64,000 nucleotides of DNA from Mrakia gelida (taxonomy: Eukaryota > Basidiomycota > Tremellomycetes > Cystofilobasidiales > Mrakiaceae): assembly GCA_024345305.1 (NCBI GenBank), contig BRON01000012.1:496001-560000 (forward strand). The letters are read 5' to 3'. The notes beneath the pieces were generated by a model, which ran no database searches, had not been told where the DNA came from, and worked only from the letters and a program-made list of their open reading frames with translations. Positions 35,429 to 46,040 of the stretch are shown here, in pieces. Each line of letters opens with the position of its first letter. Position 1 is the stretch's first letter. A program made the translations under genes and the position numbers.

Positions 35429-35821
35429 TTTTTAGGGTCTTACGTTCTTATGAGTCCCACCGTTTCTGCTACAGCACAATATGAGCGAGCACAAGAGCAG
35501 GGGAAATCGATCATCAAAGGGAAGTTCAAGGAAAGGAAAGAGAGGCGCGTGAATCCTTCCTGCGCTGAAAGTCAACCTCCTTTCCTCGCCCTCTCCTCCC
35601 CTTGCACCAAAACCGTCACTCCGCCCTCGTCCTCCCCTTCCTTCTACTCCGCCCTTTTTTCACTCAAGAACAACACCTTCCCCTCTGCTCCCCAACCCAC
35701 TTTTATTCGAGGGAGACAGGCTCTCTTGTAGCCCTCAGCTTCTAGGGAAACCCTTTCTCCTTCCTCCTCCCTTCCCAAACCGAGCTCCGGCCTCCCTCCT
35801 CCCTTGTCCTCCTCCTCGAAG
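35429..35821. other. intergenic between SWT1 and CDC14
   Basis: About 390 bases, pyrimidine-rich towards the CDC14 start; SWT1 3' flank plus CDC14 promoter and leader. No gene is seen. Confidence 0.5.
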
Positions 35822-38800
35822 ATGGCGACCTCTGCACCCACTCTCATCAAGTTCGATGAGAGGTACGTCCCCCTCTTGTTCCTCTGCACTCGATGTATAC
35901 AAGGAACCCTCGAAGCTGACCATCTTCCCTTCCATCCTCGCCCTCGCTCCTCCAACAACACTCCCTCCCTTCACCTCCTCCTCTCCCTCTCAGATTGTAC
36001 TTCACGACGTTCCCCTCCCCTCTTCCTTCAGCCTCCCACCTCAACAAATCCCCTACAACCCGCCGACTCCCCACTCCCGCTTCCTCCTCTGGTGGACCTA
36101 CGAGCAACGGTCGAGGCGGTGTTCAGACGTCCTCTCCTCCTCCTTCGAGCGGAGACGACGAGTCGGATGGACCCTCCTCTGCGACGGAAATGCTCACAAA
36201 GGGAAAAGGAAAGGAGAAGGAGAAGGAAGGAAGGGACCTTCACTGGTTGTGCATCGATAACGAGTTGATTTATCAGAGCTTCGCAAAGGATTTCGGACCG
36301 TGAGTAGCTTCAATCTCTGCTTGAGGAGGGAGGAGGGAGGGAAGGGAGGAGGGAGGGAAGCGAGAGGAGGTTCGGTCAACAAGACCCCCACGAGGGTTCG
36401 GATGGGTTTCTGACGTCTTTCTTTGGATTGCTTGTAGACTCAACATCGCGATGGTTTACAAGTTCTGCATCCGTGAGTTGTCCCTTTCGATCTGGACGAA
36501 GGAAGGGAGGGAAGGAGAGGGAGAGAGCTCAAGCTGATCACTCGACTTGTCTGGTTGTTTGGCTCGTTCGTTCGTTTCTCTGCCTCTTGCAGACATCCAC
36601 GACTTGCTTCAGGTTCGTCCGCACCCCCAGAAGGACTCGTCTTCGAAGGAGAGAGCATCGAGCTCACCATCTCTTGTCGCTTTCGAATCGGATGGTCTTG
36701 GGTTGAAACAGAAGGAAGGTTCGGACTCAGCCATCGTCCTCTACGCTTCCTCAGACCCCCAGAAGAAGGCCAACGCTGCTCTCCTTATGGCTCTCTACGT
36801 CGTTCGTCCTTCTTCTTCATCTTCATCTCGCGGCGGAGCTAGGCTGATCCCTCTTCGTCTCGATCCTGCAGCTCATCGTTCAGAGGAAGACTCCGGCAGA
36901 AGCGTTCTATCGTTCGTTCAACCTCCCCTCTCTCTCGGTCCAACTCTCGCCGAGTAGTCCAGTTCTTACTCGTCTGACCTCCTCGTCGTATCTTTTGGGC
37001 TCACAGCTATCGCCGATATCGAGTTCGTTCCGTTCCGAGACGCTGGGAGAGGTCGAGGAGACTTCAATCTGAGCATCCAGGTTCATCTGCGTCTCTTTCG
37101 TTCGTTCTTCGCGTGAGCTCAAACGAAGCTGACGAGCTTCCTTCTTTCCTGGTCTTCGTCTCAGGACTGCCTCTACGGGATCTGGAAGGCTCTGAAGGCT
37201 GGACTGCTAAATCTGGAGGACTTCGATATGGAGGAGTACTGCTTCTACGAACGAGTCGAGTGAGTCCCTCTTTCACGCGAGCTTCGCCTCTCGAACCGAC
37301 TAGCTAACCTCTTCTTCCCTTCCTCTTTCTAGGAACGGAGACTTCAACTGGGTTTCGAAAGACTTCATCGCCTTCGCATCGCCTCAGGGTAAGCCCAGCT
37401 CCTCTATTTTCTCGCTTGCGTCTCAAAAGGGCCAACTCGTCAAGCTCACTTCGCGCTTCTCTCTCCCTCGCAGACAATCACTACGTTCGCTCTCTCACCA
37501 ACCCCAAGGCTACCTCGAGCTTCCCGAACAAGAAACACACTCAAGCCTACGACAACGTGCTCAACTACTTCGCCGAGAACAAGGTCAAGCTCGTCGTTCG
37601 ACTCAACAACCCGCTGTACGACCAGAGAGACTTCCAGGCCAGAGGGATCGAGTTCAAGGATATGTTCTTCGAGGATGGGACGAACGTGAGTTCTCTTCCA
37701 CCTTGTCTCTCGTGTTGAGCTGGACTGACGGGTTTGAATGTTGTTTGCTTCGATCCAGCCTCCTCCTGAGATGGTGCGAGAGTTCTTATGCGACGCTCAG
37801 AGAGTCATCGCGGCCAAGGGTTCGTCGCGTCTCCTTCTTCGTGTCATATGCTCTCGAAGATCTTGACTGACCTCTCTTGTACCTTTTGCTATCAGGTGTG
37901 ATCGCTGTGAGTTCGATTCTTGACGCTCCTCGCGCTCGAAGAAGGTCTCGTCGCTGACGCGTCTCGATCCTCTTCTTCGCCTCAGATCCACTGCAAAGCC
38001 GGACTCGGAAGGACTGGGTGCCTCATCGCTGCATGGCTGATCTACAAGCACTCGTTCACGGCTCAGGAGGCTATCGGTTTCATGAGGATCTGTCGAGTGA
38101 GTCTTTCCTCGAGCTCGACGGCACGGACGCGACCTCGATCCCCACGACTGACCTTGCTTCGCTTTCTTCTCGTAGCCTGGAATGGTCGTGGGACCTCAAC
38201 AGCAGTACATCCTTCTGAACCACCTCGAATGGGTGAAGTGGGCCGCTGCCGACGAGGCTGTCGCTGCCTACAAGGCTTCCCTCGCTCTCACCTCCTCCCC
38301 ATCTCGAGCCATCACCCCTCCCAGCGACGACCGATACGGTCGCAACATCCCTTCCGCTCTTCCTCAAGTCACTCCCGCTCGTCACGTCGCCTCCTCGAAT
38401 GCTGCTGCGGCTCGAGCTGAGGCTCCTGGTCAGCCTCGAAAGGTTGGTCGCGTCCGCTCTTCTCCTCTTCGACCTCCGCTCAAAGCTGACCCTTCTTCTC
38501 GCCTACCTCTTTTAGACTCCTCTCGCCAAGCGAACAGCTGCCTCCTCGATCGATGAAGACGACGTCGATCCAGATCCACTCGGTCGAGCTCCTCCTCACA
38601 AGTACCAACGAGCCAAATCGGACGACTCAGACACCCTTCTCTCCCCGGGTCGAGGAGCCTCCTCGTCGGCGGCTCCAGCCCCCATCCTCGCCAGCCCAGC
38701 CAAGACTCGTAAACCCACCGCTTCTCGGATCGCCGTTTCGACGCGTCGAGGACCAGCAACGGAGTCGAAAGCCGTCAGTCGCACGCTCAAGATGGGGAAC

Positions 38801-39193
38801 TACAACGGATCGGCTTCTCCCATCGCTGGAGGTGTCGCTTCGAGGCTGCCTACTCTCAAGGTGAGCATCAATCTCTGTCCCAGGCTGCTTGGGCTGAACA
38901 CGAGATCCGAGAGAGAGCTGACTCTTTCCCTTCCTCTCTCGTGCGCAGATGCCTTTGTCGAGACCCTTCGGATTGCCCATCGCGGCCGGATCGCCTGCTG
39001 CTGGATCGTCGGCTGTTCTCACTCGAGGAGAAGTTACGAGGATGACGCTCGTGAAGGAGAAGACGGCTGCTCGCACGTTGAGGAAGAGGAGATCTTGTGA
39101 GTTGATCTCGACGCGTCGACTCGTTGGTCGCTTCCCTCGCTGACCTATTTCCCTCTTCTCGCAGCTCTCTCGCAAACGGATTTCGTCCGCTAG
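35822..39193 (+). CDS. CDC14: Cdc14 dual-specificity protein phosphatase
   Basis: Starts MATSAPTLIKFDE at 35822 and runs through many exons. The N-terminal non-catalytic phosphatase-like domain reads HWLCIDNELIYQSFAKDFGP, LNIAMVYKFC, ANAALLMALY, IADIEFVPFRDAGRGRGDF and YCFYERVENGDFNWV. The catalytic domain gives FASPQDNHYV, YFAENKVKLVVRLNNPLYD, IEFKDMFFEDGTNPPPE and the signature IHCKAGLGRTGCL (Cys codon 37992-37994), then MRICRPGMVVGPQQQYI. An intron falls just before the signature. The enzyme dephosphorylates CDK sites (Ser-Pro) at mitotic exit and cytokinesis. Two low-complexity inserts (about 36.06-36.23 and 36.61-36.70 kb) are unusual for the N-terminal domain. The C-terminal tail is disordered and ends SLSQTDFVR. 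Catalytic Cys, Arg and the upstream Asp region are intact. Confidence 0.95.
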
Positions 39194-39981
39194 CTCGTCA
39201 CTCCTCCTCTCGACTCGACTCGTCAACATCTCCGGGCTTCCAACCTCGCTCTCCGTCGCGTCTTCTCATGTACCACCACCACCCCGTCTCCTCTTCTACC
39301 GCTACGCTACATAATCGTCCCGTTTCCCCTCTCCCCACTTGTTACCCTTTCTTGCTTCGCATCCTTCCCATACCACGATTCCCCGACCCCAACCACATCA
39401 TCATCAATTCCTCCCACGTCGACGTCCGAGACTCCGAACCAAAAACGGACGCGTCCACAACCTTCCTTTTGCTACCCCATCCTCACTCCTCTCCTCGTCT
39501 CTTGTTTCCTCCCTCTCTACTCGCAAACTTTTCTTGAATAGTCCTCTTCTTCTTTCCCTCCCTCGCGTCGATACCTAGACTACAGCGTCTTCTTCGTTTC
39601 GTCTCTCCGCTTCTTGTTCATTTGAGTTTTCGCGTTCCCCCTCTTCGTTTTCACCCTTTCTTCTTCCTCTACTAGTTCTTGCTCTCGCGTAGCCCTTTTT
39701 GTTTTCTTTTGCGTCTATCGGGATGACCTTCGTACGACGATGCGTCGGAGGTGAGGGGAGGCCGAGCGACCAGCGCGATGATTCGGACCAGTGAGGTTTC
39801 GCTCCTTGTCGTTCCTCTCGCTTCTTCAACCATCCTCTTACTGCTGCAGTTTCGTTCCATGAGATTCGAGAGGAAGAAAGGGAGGGAGGTTGCGTGGGTA
39901 GCCTGGGGAGAAGGTGTACAGTACAGACTCCGACTCGACCTTCCCCACCTCTTTCGTTCTGTCTCTTCCTTCTCCCCAACC
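39194..39981. other. intergenic between CDC14 and F-box-like gene
   Basis: About 790 bases. The first 500 are pyrimidine-rich with scattered CCACCACC-type repeats and look like a CDC14 3' region. The rest would be the promoter of the next + strand gene. The frames open here have no recognisable domain and no codon bias typical of the neighbours. Confidence 0.5.
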
Positions 39982-41435
39982 ATGAGTCCAGCTCCTCCCC
40001 CCTCCTCTCTCGCCGAGACCATTCCCATCGAGATCGTCAATCGAATCATACTCCAATCGAACTGCCTCTCGACCCTCAAGGCCTGGTGCTTGGTTTCGCT
40101 GGGGAGTCTTCGCGTCGCTGCCCCTCTCCTCCACGACCACATCGAGATCTTCCTTCCTCAGGATGTAAGGAGAATTCTGGAACGGATGGTGAGTCTATCG
40201 TTTTTAGAGGTCTTGAAATCAAGTCGAGAACCTTACCAGTGCGTTTTGTTTTCGGTTCTCAGACGCTCGCAGAGACGATAGGAGACGACCGACACCTCCT
40301 CCTCCGTTATCTCCCTCGCCTCTCCTCCTCCCTCTCCCTCAAGAACGTTCGACGACTCTCCGTCTACGTCTTCCCTTTCATCCATGAGCTCGATGGCTTT
40401 CTTCACCCAGACTTCTTCACTTCGAAGGCAAAGAAGGCCTAACGGAGATCTTCGTCGTCCCTCGACTCGTCAAGCTCCTCCGGCCAGGATCCATCGTCGG
40501 GTATCTTCGCCCCAACGCCAGCGACAAGACTACAAGCTGTCAGTGCAGGTTTCTGTCTTGTCTGGAGAGAAAGGGGAGGGAACGGAGTGTTTGACCGACA
40601 AACCAACCCACGCGGACGCGTCGTGCTCGCCTCGCCCTTATCTCTTCGTTTCCTTCCAGACTCTCTCTACGGCCACGGACTGCAACTCTACACCAACCTC
40701 ATCATCTCTCTCCCTTTCGCACCTTCAACCTCCTTCCCTCGTCCAACCTCACCTACCATCCTCCCTCCCCTCCTCACAAACTCGCTCACGCAACTTCGTT
40801 TCGCCCTCTTCCCTCACACGATCAAAAGCGAGAAATGGGACCTCCTCGTCGCTTCCTCGAAGCTCGACCGGTCGTCTGTGACTCCCAAGGAAGATAGGGA
40901 GATGATGCACGAGTGCTGGGACGCTTGGGATATCTACGTCGGGGAGGAGAGGGAGGCGAAGGATCGGCTGGAGAGGGAGGAGGATGAACTACGCGGCGAG
41001 GAGTCTCAGGTGGGCGTGGGAAACGATGCGTTACAGACGAGGGCGAGATTGGATTCGGAGTATAGACTGAGAATGAAGACTAGGGAGCTGGATTGGATGC
41101 TTGAGCGGTGGGACGAGCTCAACGGTGAGTACACTGCCCCTTCATCTCCAAGTCTTTCTGTTTTGTTTTCGTCGTCTCGAGCAAAAGCTGACTTCTCTCA
41201 TCGCCTTCTCTGTGCAGATCGCTGGCAAGAAGCGCAGGACAAGCGTAGGACTAGGATCCTTGAACGTGTGGTCAGTCGAAGTCTTCTGCTCCCTCGCTCA
41301 ATCGACAAAGACGAGAGGCTAACGCGCCGTCTCCGTCGTACCGGCCTCTCGTTTTCACAGCGAAGGGTAGAGAAGGAGGTCTCAGCCGAACGAGGGGTTC
41401 CCTTCCAGTTCACCATCAACTGGGTACCGGTTTAG
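39982..41435 (+). CDS. F-box-like protein A, paralogue of the gene at 47.8-48.9 kb, frame break inside
   Basis: Start at ATG 39982. The N-terminus (IPIEIVNRIILQSN, WCLVSLGSLRVAAPLL) resembles an F-box. The next exon gives TLAETIGDD and LPRLSSSLSLKNVRRLS. Around 40385-40545 the best reading leaves the frame: VYVFPFIHELDG in one frame, HFEGKEGLTEIFVVPRL and LVKLLRPGSIVG in another. The first frame is needed again to splice into DSLYGHGLQLYTNLIIS. The end (DWMLERWDELN, DRWQEAQDKR, FQFTINWVPV) is coiled-coil-like. Alignment by eye to the minus-strand paralogue supports the second frame in the middle. Two compensating indels, an unusual intron or sequence error would explain it. It may be decaying; F-box function and target are inference. 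Confidence 0.55.
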
Positions 41436-41690
41436 GTCTCGCACGCGCAAGAGTCCGACGCGAGCGTTGAACGCTGTTTTGTTTTCGATTTGGTTTGCTC
41501 TTTTTGCTCGTTCTTCCTCCGTTTCGCTTTTTGATTTGGTACGGTTCTTGGGCTCTTTGCTTTCTTCACTCCCCTACAATTTCGATGGTCTAGAATACAC
41601 ACACTCTCTCTCTCTCACACCTCTCGCAATCGCGTCGAAGATCGAAACATCAAAACAACACGCGTTCAATCCGATCCGATCTCGTCTAGC

Positions 41691-44186
41691 TCATTTACCT
41701 GAGAACAAACCACAACCACAATCGAACAAATTTCAGATCAACTTCGGCAATTCGTCAACCTCCTCCCTCGCGAGAGAAGAAAGAACAACAAACTCACCAA
41801 TACAAAACTCCCCAAACAACCGATCCAGCACGTCGTCCACCTTCACACTCATCCCCGACACTTTCCCAATCTCGTTCGCTGCGTCCCGGAGGGATTCAGC
41901 TGCGAAGATGATTTTGGAGGGGGGTTGGTCTGGCCCGAGTGAAGCGAGGGGACGAGAGGCCAGGTCAGCTTCGAACGACGATCGCGAACTCGCGAAACGA
42001 AACGAAGGCTGACTCGACTCACCAAGGAAGAACTTCAAATGCACCAACGCCTGGGTGAGATGATGTCTATGTCGTTCGTTCGTGATCAGAGGGGATTCGA
42101 GGGTTGTTCCGGCGCTGAATCTGAGCAAGCGAAGCGGGCATGCAAACGGGTCAGTTCGGGCGCGTAGAACGACTGACCAGAGGAGAAGGAGAAGGTGGTA
42201 CGAGGAGGGGGGACTCACCTCTCTTTAACGAACTTCCCCACCCCTTCTTCCAAGAACTCCTCCATCCCCTCTCCAGTCTGCAAGCTCCCAATCCACCACT
42301 TCACTCCATCCGGCAACAACTTTACCTCCTCCCCTTCTCCCCCCTTCCCATCGTTTCGCTCGACGCGAACGCGAGCGCCCATCTTCTCCCTCACGAGGTC
42401 CTCAAGCTCTGCCCTCCCAAGATGTGGTGGGATGAGATCGGACTGGTTAAGGAGGATAAGGGTATCTGGAGTGATGTGTGGGAGGATGAGTGGGGGGAGG
42501 AAGGAAGCGAGGGTTGACCAGGGGTAGAGGAGGGAGGGGAGAGGGAGGATTAGGAGGCGGAGGTTGGAGGAGGCGATTCTGAGGGGCGAGGAAGAGGAAG
42601 AGAAGATCAAGAGGAAGATAAAAGAGGGTCAGCGAGGGAGGGGAGGGAAGTGAACCGAGGGAGGACGAGAGGACGCGTCAAAACGAGACGCGTCGACGAA
42701 AACGAAAACGAAGCGAAAGACTTACTCCCCCCCAGCCCTCTCAACCCCAATCTTCTCCACCTCGTCCTCCGTCTCTCTCAGACCAGCCGTATCGCTCAAG
42801 ACGACTTTGACTCCAGCAATGTCGAGCGAGACGGTGACGATGTCCCTTGTTGTTCCAGGGATGGGGGAGACGATCGCTGCGTCTCGTTGGGAGAGGTGGT
42901 TCAGGAGGGAGGACTGCAGAGCGAATGTCGCAAAAGAAGAGAGGTCAGTGCGAGGTTGTTTGTGGCGGGAGAGAGGGAGGGGAAGGGAAGGGGAAGAGAC
43001 GAGAAGAGCTGCCCACCTTCCCAGCATTCGGCGGTCCAAAAATCGAGACCTTCACTCCAGAACGCATGATCTCTCCTCGTCGGTTGTCGTTCAGGTGGCC
43101 TTCGATCTTGTTGATGAGTTTGACTACTTCTGCTCGGGCTGAACACGTCGACCAAACAAGGGAAAGGTCAGCGATAAAGAGAGGAAGGGGAACGCGTCGC
43201 GCAAAAAGGAAGCGAAACGAACCGTCGTCCAACACCTCCTCTCCAATGTTATCGTCCTCTCCGAAATCGATGAGCGCTTCCGAGATAGCCATAGCATGAA
43301 TGATCTCCTCCCTGAGAGCTTCGTACCGAGCTCGGAGGTGGCCCTGTCGTTGAGATTTGAATCGAACGGAGGTGGTCAGCTCGTGTTCGTGGTCGTCTCG
43401 CTCTTCCCTCTTCTCCAAAAGATAGGCATAAAGAAGTGGACTCACGCCCACCATCCCCCTAGCCAACCTCCTCTGCCCCTCCGTCTCCGCATCAATCAAA
43501 TCCTTCAATCCTTCCACCTCGGTGAGATCCATCCTCCCAGCGAGGAAGGCCTGTCTCGTGAACTCTCCTCGCTCGGCGGGACGACAGTTGGGGACGAGGG
43601 AGAGAGCTGAGAGGACTTTGGTGAGGACTGAGAGGGAGGAGTGGGTGTGCAGTTCGAGGAGGGGGAGGGTGGTAAAGGAATTGGGAGCTGCACGACCCAT
43701 CGAAAAGGAAAACAAACGAAGGGAAAGAGAAGGTGTGAGCTCGCGAGTTTTGGGTTGAGACGAGGTTTCGGTTGGCTTACCAGGAAAATAAACTACCAAA
43801 CCCTCATCGATGACCTCCCCAGGATCCTCCTTTGCCGTTTCTGGTACTCTTATCTCTCTCAGAACCATCTTCCTCGGTGCTGGGAGGACTCCTTCGACGA
43901 GAGCCTTCTTGTTGGATTGTTGAGCTCGACGAAAGATCATCTGCTTGTAAACCTCCGGCACCGCGGGACCTGAGATTCGTAGAACAGCGACTCCTGCCTT
44001 GCCTGGTGGAGTGGCTAGAGCATAGATCGTTGATAGTTGGAAGGGCGGAGGAGTCGAGCTGGAGGAGGAGGTGAAGCGATGGAGGGAAGGGGAGGAGGAG
44101 GAGAAGGGAGGGAGCAGGGTTCTTGAGCTCGAGCGTTGGACGAAAAAGTGGTGGCTGCTGCTACATCTTGAGAAAGAGAGCTTCAT
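41691..44186 (-). CDS. MSS1: Mss1/MnmE mitochondrial tRNA-modifying GTPase
   Basis: Start chosen at 44186 because the first residues ([20 protein letters not shown]) form a mitochondrial targeting sequence. The N-terminal folate-binding domain reads [20 protein letters not shown], then [20 protein letters not shown] and [19 protein letters not shown]. The helical domain follows ([15 protein letters not shown]). The G domain has G1 [14 protein letters not shown] (across an intron), G2 GTTRDIV and G3 [12 protein letters not shown]. The protein ends with the catalytic FCIGK motif, whose last residues come from an 8-nt exon (GTAAATGA, 41691-41698) after a 3' intron. With Mto1 it makes the 5-carboxymethylaminomethyl modification on U34 of mitochondrial tRNAs. 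The length of the family is matched. Shares a 218-bp promoter with CNB1. Confidence 0.93.
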
Positions 44187-44404
44187 CCAGTTCGATCCTG
44201 AGCCTGTCCGAGTTCGCTTTGAAGGGAAGAAGACTGGATGAAATGTTTTTCGACGATGACGGTTTGCAGAACGAAAGAACGAAGGGGACGAAACGAGAGA
44301 GATCGAAAGCTCGCCCTTCTCGTTGGCTCGCACTCAACTACAACAACCTCGTCCCTCTCCCCTCCCCTTTCTCTTTCTTTCGTTCTCGTACATTCACTCT
44401 CACG
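44187..44404. promoter_or_regulatory. short divergent promoter, MSS1 / CNB1
   Basis: Only 218 bases between start codons. The CNB1 side is pyrimidine-rich just before the ATG. No obvious TATA box; nothing else seen. Confidence 0.5.
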
Positions 44405-46040
44405 ATGGGACAGGCAGGATCAGTAAACCAAGCGTTCTCGGGTAGGCATCTCTCCCTCTGGCTGCTCTCGAGCTTCAGCTCGTCGCTTCAACTGACACGC
44501 TCCTCCTCCCTCCCTCCCTTCCTTTCGCTGGTCGTAGAAATGGAGAGGTCTTCGAACTGTGAGCAACCCTTGCCCTGCTATCTATCCCATAGTCGCCCGC
44601 TAAGCTCCATCGTTTCTTTGCAGTCTCTGCTCAAGAGCTTCAACGTCTGAAGAAGCGGTTCATGAAGCTTGACCGGGACGGAAACGGGTCCATCGACAAG
44701 GAGGAGTTCTTGCAGATTCCTCAGATCGCAAACAACCCCTTAGCTTCAAGAATGATCGCTATCTTCGATGAGGAGTGAGTAAATCCTTCCTTTGTCCTTG
44801 CTGTGGCTTTGGAGGATGAAGGGAAGGGAGACGGAGCTGGGAAGGAGCAGGAGGAGGAGGAGCGGAGGTGCGAAGGGAGCGAGGTCGTGCGCTCGCTCGT
44901 CCTCCTTCTTGAGTTTGATACGAGCTGGGTTGAAGACTGGAGGGGATATGCTCGTGGTCTGGTGTCGAGAGGGAAGTCATCTGGGAGCCCTGCTGGACGG
45001 AGCTCACGAGCTGGAAAGGGGACGAGCTCACCCCCTTCCTTCCAGCGAGCTCGAAGCGAAGCTGTCATCTCGAGCCGCCTTGCTGACCTTCTATCTCTTT
45101 TCTATTCTCGTACCACAGTGGAGGAGGAACCGTCGACTTCCAGGAGTTCGTCGGTGGTCTGTCAGCGTTCTCGTCGAAAGGAGCTCGGGAGGAGAAGCTT
45201 CGTTGTTCGTCTCCATCCCTCTCCCTCCCTCCCTCCCTCTCCCCTTCCTTCCAACGACCCACCTTCCTCCGCCTCGTCTGACCTTCTGCTCTGGGTTTTC
45301 TCTTTGAATCGACGTGATCAGTTGCCTTCAAGGTGTACGACATGGATCGAGACGGGTTCATCTCGAATGGAGAGCTGTTCCTGGTGCTGAAGATGATGGT
45401 CGGGTCGAACTTGAAGGTGAGTCTTCTGCCGTCCCTCCTCCCCCTTTCCCTGTGCGAGAAACACGAGCTCGAAGCTGACCTTTTGCTGCTTCGGGTCTGG
45501 TAGGACCAACAACTGCAGCAGATCGTGGACAAGACGATCATGGAGGCGGATAAGGATGGGTGAGCTCGACCTTTCGTTTCAGCCCTCTTCTCGCTTCGAC
45601 ACGAGCTCACTGCTTCGTCTTTTTTTTTTGCTGTTCTGGGTGGATAGGGACGGCAAGATCAACTTCGAGGAGTTCACAGCTATGGTGGCTCATACCGTAA
45701 GTCCCTTCTTCAGCCTACTTCGTTCTCGACTCCTTCGCGTCCTTCGTTTCGCTGACACGTCGACCCTCCCTCCCTCTTTCTTTTCTACAGGACGTGCGTC
45801 CGCTCCTCATCTCTCCCTTCGAGTTCACTAGGCTCCTTTCTGACCTCTCCTTCTTCTCGCTTTCCTCGTTCCACAGCTGATGAAGCAAATGACCATCGAG
45901 AACCTGTTCTGTTCGTCCGGCCCTTTCCCTCCCTGCCCTCTTCCTTCTTCGTCCTCCCCCCCCGTCTCACGCTTCCTCTACCTACCGAAACTGACCACCC
46001 CTCTCCCCTCTTCCATCGTCCCTTCACCACTCCAACAGAG
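44405..46040 (+). CDS. CNB1: calcineurin regulatory subunit B, ten coding exons including a 3-nt exon
   Basis: Exons: 44405-44441, 44538-44558 (21 nt), 44624-44774, 45119-45204, 45322-45416, 45504-45559, 45648-45696, 45791-45793 (3 nt, GAC), 45877-45910 and 46039-46040. They sum to 534 nt, 177 residues plus stop. The N-terminus [11 protein letters not shown] carries the N-myristoylation Gly. EF-hand loops: [36 protein letters not shown] and [12 protein letters not shown], all complete. Linkers such as [21 protein letters not shown] and VAHTDLMKQMT are typical of CnB. The conserved D after VAHT is the 3-nt exon, and the TAG stop is split T|AG by the last intron. CnB binds calcineurin A and, with calmodulin, makes it Ca2+-responsive. 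Confidence 0.94.
45791..45793 (+). other. putative 3-nt microexon of calcineurin B
   Basis: GAC lies between a complete intron (GTAAGT, GCTGAC, CTACAG) and another (GTGCGT, CTGAC, CCACAG). It encodes the Asp of the conserved 'TD' after the fourth EF-hand. Skipping it would keep frame but lose this residue. Confidence 0.7.

Noticed and set aside
39124..39537. Open frame after CDC14
   Set aside because: Pro/Ser/His-rich composition and overlap with the CDC14 end; treated as 3' untranslated region.
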